Below are positions 4,692-9,588 of a stretch of DNA of 9,588 nt, piece after piece. Position 1 is the first letter of the stretch, and the number at the start of each line of letters is the position of its first letter. Location of the stretch: assembly GCA_964401845.1 (NCBI GenBank), contig CAYOAD010000161.1, positions 1-9,588 on the forward strand, written 5' to 3'. The translations under genes and the position numbers were made by a program. The stretch is from CAYFKJ01 sp964401845. Lineage in GTDB: Bacteria > Pseudomonadota > Alphaproteobacteria > UBA2966. The notes under the pieces are model-generated. The model was not told the origin of the DNA. It saw nothing but the letters and a program-made list of their open reading frames with translations, and searched no databases.

Positions 4692-6635
4692 CTATTTGGC
4701 GTCCTCTTCGGTCGCTTCTTCATCTGCGTCGCCCGCGGCCTCTTCCGCCTCGGGTTCGGCATCGGTCTCCGCTTCCGCTTCTTCGCTGGTTTCCTCGGCA
4801 GCCTCCTCGGTTTCCGTTTCGGCTTCCTCGGTGGCTTCCTCGGCAGGCGCCTCGGCTTCCGCTTCGGCTTCTGCTTCAGGTTCGGCCGTCGCTTCCGCTT
4901 CCGCGGTCTCAGCGGCAGCACCAGCTTCTTCTTCCTCGCCGCCTCTGGCCTTACTCATGGCCGCGCCGAGGATATCGCCCAGGCTGGCGCCCGAATCGGA
5001 GCTGCCGTACTGGGCCATGGCTTCTTTCTCTTCCGCGATTTCGAGCGATTTGATCGACAGCGTGACGCGACGCGAATCGCGGTCGACGGTGTTGACCTTG
5101 GCGTCGACCTTGTCGCCGACGGCGAACCGGTCCGGCCGTTGCTCGGAGCGCTCACGCGACAGGTCACCCTTGCGGATGAAACCCGTCATGCCGTCGCCGA
5201 AGCTGACCGAAATGCCGTTGTTGACGACTTCGCTCACCGTGCAAGTGACGACGGAACCGCGTTTCAGTTCGTCGGCGCCGGCAAACGGATCGTCCGAGAG
5301 CTGCTTGATGCCCAGGCTGATGCGTTCGCGGTCGGTGTCGACGTCGAGCACCACGGCCTTGACCGTGTCGCCCTTCTTGTAGTCGGCGATGGCTTCCTCG
5401 CCGGCCTTGCTCCAGTCGAGGTCCGACAGGTGCACCATGCCGTCGACGTTGCCGTCGAGGCCGATGAACAGGCCGAACTCGGTGATGCTCTTGATCTCGC
5501 CTTCGATCTCGGTGCCCGACGGGTGGCTGCCGGCAAAGGCTTCCCACGGATTGTCGGCGCACTGTTTGAGGCCGAGGCTGATGCGGCGCTTCTGGGGATC
5601 GACGTCCAGCACCATCACTTCGATTTCCTGGCTGGTCGAGACGATCTTGCCGGGATGGATGTTCTTCTTGGTCCAGCTCATTTCGGAGACGTGAACCAGG
5701 CCCTCGACGCCGGCTTCGAGTTCAACGAAGGCGCCGTAGTCGGTGATGTTGGTCACGCGGCCCTTGAACTTGGAACCGACCGGGTAGGACGCCGCGGCGC
5801 CTTCCCAGGGATCCGCTTCAAGCTGCTTCATGCCCAGGCTGATGCGCTGGGTTTCGGCATTGACGCGTATGACCTGGACCTTGACGGTCTCGCCGATGGA
5901 AACCGCTTCCGAGGGGTGGTTGACGCGGCGCCAGGCCATGTCGGTGACGTGCAACAGACCGTCGATACCGCCCAGGTCGACAAAGGCGCCGTAATCGGTG
6001 ACGTTCTTGACGACGCCCTCCAGCACCTGGCCTTCCTTGAGGTTGGAAATCAGCTCCGAACGGGCTTCGGCGCGGGTTTCTTCCAGGACGGCGCGGCGCG
6101 AAACCACGATGTTGCCGCGCATGCGGTCCATCTTGAGGATCTGGAAGGGCTGCGGGTTGCCCATCAACGGCGTGATGTCGCGCACCGGGCGCACATCGAC
6201 CTGGCTGCCGGGCAGGAAGGCCACGGCGCCGGACAAATCGACGGTGAAACCGCCCTTGACGCGGCCGAAGATCACGCCGGTGGCGCGCTCGTTCTTTTCG
6301 AAGGCCTTTTCCAGTTTTTCCCAGGCTTCCTCGCGCCGCGCCTTGTCGCGGCTGATGACGGCTTCGCCGTTGGCGTTTTCCATGCGCTCGAGGAAAACCT
6401 CGACGGTGTCGCCGGCCTTGATTTCAGGCGTTTGACCCGCTTCGGAGAACTCCTTTAGCGGCACGCGGCCTTCGGATTTAAGGCCGACATCAATGATAAC
6501 GAGGTCGTTTTCGATGGTGACAATGGTTCCGCGGACAACTGAACCGACGAGGTCTTCGGACGTGCCGTACGATTCCTCCAATAGGGCAGCGAAGTCCTCT
6601 TCCCCCGTGGGGGACGCGGTCGTGGTATCTGACAT
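4692..6635 (-). CDS. rpsA: 30S ribosomal protein S1 with extended acidic C-terminal tail
   Basis: S1 binds mRNA on the 30S subunit and helps unfold and position it for initiation. The 647-residue product has six S1 (OB-fold) repeats at about 30-97, 115-182, 202-270, 288-356, 374-444 and 458-530. The first two are the divergent ribosome-binding ones. Repeats 3-5 are the canonical RNA-binding ones, with DYGAFV or EFGLFI followed by GLxHVS-type motifs and RISLG(M/L/I)KQ ends. The folded part and usual C-terminal helix (MAQYGSSDSGASLGDILGAA, 540-559) end near 566, about the full length of S1 in other alphaproteobacteria. Residues 567-647 are an extra tail made almost only of Glu, Ala, Thr and Asp with no positive charge except the final lysine. 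The ATG at 6635 has AGGAG (6641-6645) 5 nt upstream. Confidence 0.97.
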   Translation of the reverse strand: MSDTTTASPTGEEDFAALLEESYGTSEDLVGSVVRGTIVTIENDLVIIDVGLKSEGRVPLKEFSEAGQTPEIKAGDTVEVFLERMENANGEAVISRDKARREEAWEKLEKAFEKNERATGVIFGRVKGGFTVDLSGAVAFLPGSQVDVRPVRDITPLMGNPQPFQILKMDRMRGNIVVSRRAVLEETRAEARSELISNLKEGQVLEGVVKNVTDYGAFVDLGGIDGLLHVTDMAWRRVNHPSEAVSIGETVKVQVIRVNAETQRISLGMKQLEADPWEGAAASYPVGSKFKGRVTNITDYGAFVELEAGVEGLVHVSEMSWTKKNIHPGKIVSTSQEIEVMVLDVDPQKRRISLGLKQCADNPWEAFAGSHPSGTEIEGEIKSITEFGLFIGLDGNVDGMVHLSDLDWSKAGEEAIADYKKGDTVKAVVLDVDTDRERISLGIKQLSDDPFAGADELKRGSVVTCTVSEVVNNGISVSFGDGMTGFIRKGDLSRERSEQRPDRFAVGDKVDAKVNTVDRDSRRVTLSIKSLEIAEEKEAMAQYGSSDSGASLGDILGAAMSKARGGEEEEAGAAAETAEAEATAEPEAEAEAEAEAPAEEATEEAETETEEAAEETSEEAEAETDAEPEAEEAAGDADEEATEEDAK

Positions 6636-6843
6636 AATCTCTCCTGAATAACTTGGCCGTTCCCGACAACGGTTAACTCAGCAGCGAAACCACAGTAATT
6701 CCAAAGGCTTATCAAGCCCAGGGAAAAGGCGGTGCGCTGAAAACAGCTATCTCTCTGAACGGCGTGCCTTGGTCTGAACGGTTAACGCGTCAATATGCGG
6801 GTGTTGCGGGCCCGCTGCGTCTTCGACCGCCCGGGAACAGGTC
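6636..6843 (-). promoter_or_regulatory. cmk-rpsA spacer: rpsA leader with hairpins and repeats
   Basis: No ORF is supported here. On the minus strand a hairpin CCGTT-N6-AACGG (6672-6657) sits just before the SD at 6645-6641, and GGCTT-GAT-AAGCC (6718-6706) lies further upstream. AACGGTTAAC occurs at 6668-6677 and 6777-6786, and TCTGAACGG at 6754-6762 and 6773-6781. The best -35-like element is TTGACG (6793-6788), but no good -10 lies at the right distance, so the promoter is not placed. S1 represses its own translation through leader structure in enterobacteria; a similar role here is only a possibility. Confidence 0.4.
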
Positions 6844-7473
6844 TTAAGCCCCGGTCACTATCGCTTTCGCGGCAACGTATGCAGCGTCTATATCTAACTT
6901 TGAGGTATCTAGCAAGTGCGCATCTTCGGCGGGTTTCAGCGGCGCGGTCGCCCGTTCGGCGTCGCGGGCGTCGCGTTGGCGCATATCGGCCAGCACATTG
7001 GCCTCCAAAACGGCCTCGCCGCGCGCCGAAATTTCCAGCCAGCGGCGGTGTGCGCGCGCTTCATCGCTGGCCGTCACGAAGATTTTGCAATCGGCGTCGG
7101 GGCACACGACGGTGCCGATATCGCGGCCGTCGAGGATCGCGCCCCCGGCTCCGTTCGGCGGGGTTTTGGCAAAATTTCGTTGGTATTCCAAGAGGGCGGC
7201 CCGCACTTCCGGCACGACGGCGATTTTCGACGCCATTTCACCGGTTTGCTCCTCGCGCAGCGCCGGGTCGGTGAGATCATCGGACGTGAGGGCCATTGCT
7301 TCGGCCGCCGCGGCTTGGGCGTCAGCCGGGTCAATGCCGCCACGCAGCACCCGCAACGCGGTGGCGCGGTACAGGCTGCCGGTATCGAGAAAGGCGTAGC
7401 CGAATTCTTCAGCCAGGGCGCGGGCCAGGGTTCCCTTGCCGGCGGCGGCCGGACCATCAATGGCAATAATCAT
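6844..7473 (-). CDS. cmk: Cytidylate kinase ((d)CMP kinase)
   Basis: Cmk phosphorylates CMP and dCMP to the diphosphates using ATP, in nucleotide recycling. The 209-residue product has the P-loop DGPAAAGKGT (6-15), LDTGSLYRA (29-37), the CMP-binding LDGRDIGTVV (114-123), and the lid/helix motif RQRDARDAERATAPL (165-179) followed by LLDTS (187-191). Length and motif order match the family. The ATG at 7473 overlaps the aroA stop in an ATGA arrangement (4 bp shared), so translation is probably coupled to aroA. aroA-cmk-rpsA is a widely conserved order. No T-tract terminator is visible after it, so part of rpsA expression may come from read-through. Confidence 0.96.
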   Translation of the reverse strand: MIIAIDGPAAAGKGTLARALAEEFGYAFLDTGSLYRATALRVLRGGIDPADAQAAAAEAMALTSDDLTDPALREEQTGEMASKIAVVPEVRAALLEYQRNFAKTPPNGAGGAILDGRDIGTVVCPDADCKIFVTASDEARAHRRWLEISARGEAVLEANVLADMRQRDARDAERATAPLKPAEDAHLLDTSKLDIDAAYVAAKAIVTGA

Positions 7474-8834
7474 TTCGCTTCCGTTTCAATACACTCGATG
7501 TTTGCGCCCAGGCCGTTGAAAAGGTCGGCGAACCCGGGAAAGCTCGTGTCGATGGGATGGCCGTCGTCGACCGTGACGGGGTTTTTCGCCGCCATGCCAA
7601 GAACCAGGAAGGACATGGCGATGCGGTGGTCGAGGTGGGTGGCGATGCTCACCCCGCCTTCCGGTGGCGTCCCGCCCTCGACGATCAGTCCGTCGTCCAA
7701 TTCGGTCAGGCGAACGCCGCAGGCACCGAGGCCGTCCGCCATGACCGCCAGACGGTCGCTTTCCTTGACGCGCAATTCGGCCAGGCCCCGCATCTCCGTC
7801 GTTCCCACGGCGAAGGCGGCGGCAACGGCGAGAATGGGAATTTCGTCGATCATCGAAGGCGCCCGGCGCGGGGGCACGGCAACGCCTTTCAGGATGCTGT
7901 GACGGGCCCGGATATCGGCCACCGGCTCGCCGGCCTCAGGGCGCTGGTTGAGATACTCGATGTCGGCGCCCATCTCGCGGAGGGTCGTGAACAATCCATC
8001 CCGCAATGTACTGACGCAGACATTTTTCACGACGATCTCAGCGCCCGGTATCAGCAGCGCGGCAACAACGGCAAAGGCGGCCTGCGACGGATCGCCCGGG
8101 ACGTTGACTTCGGTTCCCCGGAGTTCGGGCAGGCCGGTCAGTGAAATCCGCCTTAGCCCACCTTCGTCGGTCACCGCTATCTCCGCGCCGAAGTGCCGCA
8201 GCATGTGTTCCGTGTGATCACGGCTGGGTTCCGCCTCCACCACCGTTGTCGTTCCCGCTGTGCCGAGACCGGCCAGCAGGACGGCGGACTTGATTTGCGC
8301 CGAGGGGACCGGCAGCCGGTATTCGATCGGCACCAGCGTGTGCCTGCCTCGGACGCTCAGCGGCAGTCGACCGCCCTCGCGGGCCGAAAACTGCGCCCCC
8401 ATGCGTGAGAGCGGCGTCATGATGCGTTTCATCGGCCGGCCGGAAAGAGAAGCGTCGCCGCTGATGTGGACGGGGAAGGGGTGATGCGCCGCGACACCCA
8501 TCAGTAGGCGGGCGCCGGTTCCGGAATTGCCGAGATCGAGGACGCCTTGCGGCTCGACCAGGCCGCCGACGCCGCGGCCCTCGATGCGTCCGGCGCCATC
8601 CGGACCGCAGTCGACCGCGACGCCCAAGGCGCGCAGGGCGGCGGCCGTGCAGGCCACGTCTTCGCCCTGCGACAGCCCGGTCACGGCGGTTTCACCGATG
8701 CCCAACGCGCCCAGGATCAGAGCCCGGTGCGATATGGATTTATCGCCCGGCACATGGATGGTTCCGGTCAGTTCCCTGGTCGGCGAAGATCGCAACGGCA
8801 GCACGTGAGACAAGGTCCGATGTGAGTGGTTCAA
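7470..8834 (-). CDS. aroA: 3-phosphoshikimate 1-carboxyvinyltransferase (EPSP synthase, class II type)
   Basis: AroA transfers the enolpyruvyl group of PEP to shikimate 3-phosphate, the sixth step of the shikimate pathway. The 454-residue product shows VPGDKSISHRA (28-38), LGNSGTGARLLMG (101-113), SAQIKSAVLLAGL (178-190), RDHTEHML (205-212), RAPSMIDEIPILAVAAAFA (324-342), LRVKESDRL (354-362) and THLDHRIAMSFLVLGMA (399-415). These resemble the class II enzymes of Agrobacterium CP4 type. At the place where CP4 has Ala100 this protein has Gly105, the ancestral residue. The start is uncertain: an in-frame stop lies at 8852-8850 and the first in-frame ATG is residue 112, beyond essential motifs, so a TTG (8834) or later TTG/GTG must be used. 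TTG at 8834 gives MNHSHRTLSHVLPLRSS, comparable to known N-termini. It overlaps cmk by 4 bp. Confidence 0.94.
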   Translation of the reverse strand: MNHSHRTLSHVLPLRSSPTRELTGTIHVPGDKSISHRALILGALGIGETAVTGLSQGEDVACTAAALRALGVAVDCGPDGAGRIEGRGVGGLVEPQGVLDLGNSGTGARLLMGVAAHHPFPVHISGDASLSGRPMKRIMTPLSRMGAQFSAREGGRLPLSVRGRHTLVPIEYRLPVPSAQIKSAVLLAGLGTAGTTTVVEAEPSRDHTEHMLRHFGAEIAVTDEGGLRRISLTGLPELRGTEVNVPGDPSQAAFAVVAALLIPGAEIVVKNVCVSTLRDGLFTTLREMGADIEYLNQRPEAGEPVADIRARHSILKGVAVPPRRAPSMIDEIPILAVAAAFAVGTTEMRGLAELRVKESDRLAVMADGLGACGVRLTELDDGLIVEGGTPPEGGVSIATHLDHRIAMSFLVLGMAAKNPVTVDDGHPIDTSFPGFADLFNGLGANIECIETEAK

Positions 8835-8902
8835 GGCTGGCTCGACTGTCTAGCACAAAGCCTCGCCGACCGGAACATGCCGATGGCCGGGGCCGAACTT
8901 CA

Positions 8903-8917
8903 CAAAACGTTTTGACA
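8903..8917 (+). promoter_or_regulatory. Palindrome CAAAACGTTTTG overlapping a TTGACA -35 box
   Basis: A perfect 12-bp palindrome (8903-8914) overlaps by three bases a perfect sigma70-type -35 hexamer TTGACA (8912-8917), between the divergent aroA and FYDLN-acid genes. The -10 region at 17-bp spacing (8935-8940, CAAATG) is poor, and a run of seven G lies in the spacer. An AT-rich palindrome with a central CG is the style of LacI/GalR-family operators; the regulator is unknown. The rest of the 8835-8999 spacer shows nothing else I can support. Confidence 0.45.
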
Positions 8918-8986
8918 GCCGGGGGGGATCGTGCCAAATGGGAATAACGCCGCGGTAAACAGCGGCCAAAAAACAACTCGACTATT

Positions 8987-8991
8987 GGAGG
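8987..8991 (+). promoter_or_regulatory. Shine-Dalgarno of the FYDLN-acid gene (decides the start)
   Basis: GGAGG lies 8 nt before the GTG at 9000 (11 nt before a second GTG at 9003). It falls inside the upstream open frame that would begin with GTG at 8931, which argues for the short form. Confidence 0.7.
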
Positions 8992-8999
8992 CTAATCGC

Positions 9000-9398
9000 G
9001 TGGTGAAAAAAGAGTGGGGAACGAAAAGGGAGTGCGCCGAGTGCGGGGCGCGCTTTTACGATCTCAATCGCGACCCGATCACCTGTCCCAAATGTGAAGC
9101 CGTTTCCGTCACCGAAACCAGCAAGCCCCGGGCCAAAGCCAAGGCCAAGCCCGAGCCCGCCCCGGCGCCCGCCGGACCTGCCACGCCGCCGGCCAATGAC
9201 GACAAGGCTGAAGGGGAGGTGGATGAGGAGGTCGCCCTCTTGAGCGAAGCGGGGATCGAAGCGGAGGAGACGGAGGATGACGCCGAAGAAGGTGCCGACG
9301 GTCTGATCGCCGGTGAGTTCGACGGTGACGACGGCGAGGACGTGGCCGACGTGCTGGACGCACCCATCGAAAGCGGCGGCACCAGCGAAGGCACTTGA
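9000..9398 (+). CDS. FYDLN-acid family zinc-ribbon protein (TIGR02300-like), function unknown
   Basis: The 132-residue product opens with a compact zinc ribbon: C12-x2-C15 and C29-x2-C32 around the family signature ARFYDLNRDP (17-26), with GTKR (7-10) before the first pair. This N-terminus matches the alphaproteobacterial FYDLN-acid family, whose function is not known to me. After residue 43 the chain is low complexity: a Lys/Pro/Ala linker (43-65), then a strongly acidic Glu/Asp tail (67-132), disordered by appearance. A zinc ribbon with an acidic tail would suit a protein that contacts ribosomes, RNA polymerase or basic proteins; this is inference. The GTG at 9000 is chosen because GGAGG sits 8 nt upstream and it gives the family N-terminus; an in-frame GTG at 8931 would add 23 atypical residues. 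It is divergent from aroA and lies 136 bp before tRNA-Ala. Confidence 0.88.
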   Translation: MVKKEWGTKRECAECGARFYDLNRDPITCPKCEAVSVTETSKPRAKAKAKPEPAPAPAGPATPPANDDKAEGEVDEEVALLSEAGIEAEETEDDAEEGADGLIAGEFDGDDGEDVADVLDAPIESGGTSEGT

Positions 9399-9504
9399 GC
9401 TGCGTCGAACACGGGCCGATGGCGGAGATTGGCGATTTTGTCATTTTCCCCTTGATTTCCATTTCCCTCGGGGGCATGTATTGCCCGCCCGCCGCCCGGA
9501 CCCA

Positions 9505-9534
9505 TCCCGGCGCGCCAAACGCGGGACGATTTTT
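9505..9534 (+). terminator. Possible intrinsic terminator between the FYDLN-acid gene and tRNA-Ala
   Basis: TCCCG (9505-9509) and CG (9511-9512) pair with CG (9519-9520) and CGGGA (9522-9526 with the preceding C), skipping G9510, around a 7-nt loop. CGA and five T (9530-9534) follow. The T run ends exactly at the first base of the tRNA. It may end FYDLN-acid transcription, but the stem is short and a tRNA promoter would then have to tolerate it. A weak TTGATT (9452-9457) upstream is the only -35-like match I see, without a good -10. Confidence 0.35.

Positions 9535-9588
<54 letters not shown>

Noticed and set aside
4695..4937. Tandem repeat or frameshift artefact at the rpsA 3' end.
   Set aside because: The sequence is compositionally biased but not a regular tandem repeat, and the frame runs cleanly to a stop with consistent acidic coding; kept as a real tail.
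4689..6458. Long plus-strand open frame antisense to rpsA.
   Set aside because: It is the complement of a strongly biased GC-rich gene; there is no start signal or family motif, and rpsA on the other strand is unmistakable.
6706..6718. Terminator after cmk from the hairpin GGCTT-GAT-AAGCC.
   Set aside because: The stem is only 5 bp with a 3-nt loop and three T after it, far from the cmk stop; too weak to call.
8931..8999. Longer FYDLN-acid protein from the GTG at 8931.
   Set aside because: The GGAGG at 8987-8991 lies within this stretch and positions the GTG at 9000; the added residues do not resemble the family, and the putative -10 region would be inside the gene.

Overview
This GC-rich window carries a conserved alphaproteobacterial housekeeping block, most like the Rhodospirillales or a related deep branch. 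The evidence is the gene order aroA-cmk-rpsA-sppA-ihfB-LapA-like protein, followed by pyrF-trpF-trpB; a class II type EPSP synthase; and a FYDLN-acid zinc-ribbon protein divergent from aroA. The assignment rests on gene content and protein motifs only. I see no phage, transposon, CRISPR array or defence gene.

Layout from right to left, in the direction most genes are transcribed (minus strand): aroA (shikimate pathway) overlaps cmk (CMP kinase) by 4 bp. After a 208-bp leader region comes rpsA (ribosomal protein S1, with an unusually long Glu/Ala tail). A short, highly structured spacer precedes sppA (signal peptide peptidase). A 198-bp spacer precedes ihfB (IHF beta subunit), followed by a small LapA-domain membrane protein, an ornithine cyclodeaminase/mu-crystallin family reductase, pyrF, trpF, and the first 114 codons of trpB, which runs off the left edge. 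On the plus strand at the right end are a FYDLN-acid protein and the first 54 nt of a tRNA-Ala(GGC), cut by the window edge.

The genes serve core functions: aromatic amino acid synthesis (aroA, trpF, trpB), pyrimidine nucleotide supply (pyrF, cmk), translation (rpsA, tRNA-Ala), nucleoid and transcription architecture (ihfB), and the cell envelope (sppA, LapA-like protein). Tight spacing (LapA-OCD 12 bp, OCD-pyrF 32 bp, pyrF-trpF 8 bp, trpF-trpB 28 bp) suggests one transcript from the LapA-like gene through trpB.

I did not find a convincing undescribed system. The most interesting signals are non-coding. (1) A 72-bp inverted repeat lies between rpsA and sppA; its main stem is unbroken (one G-U wobble) only in the RNA of the transcribed strand. 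(2) Immediately after it, a second hairpin sequesters the strong sppA Shine-Dalgarno. (3) A perfect 12-bp palindrome overlaps a consensus -35 box between aroA and the FYDLN-acid gene. (4) aroA has no usable ATG start.
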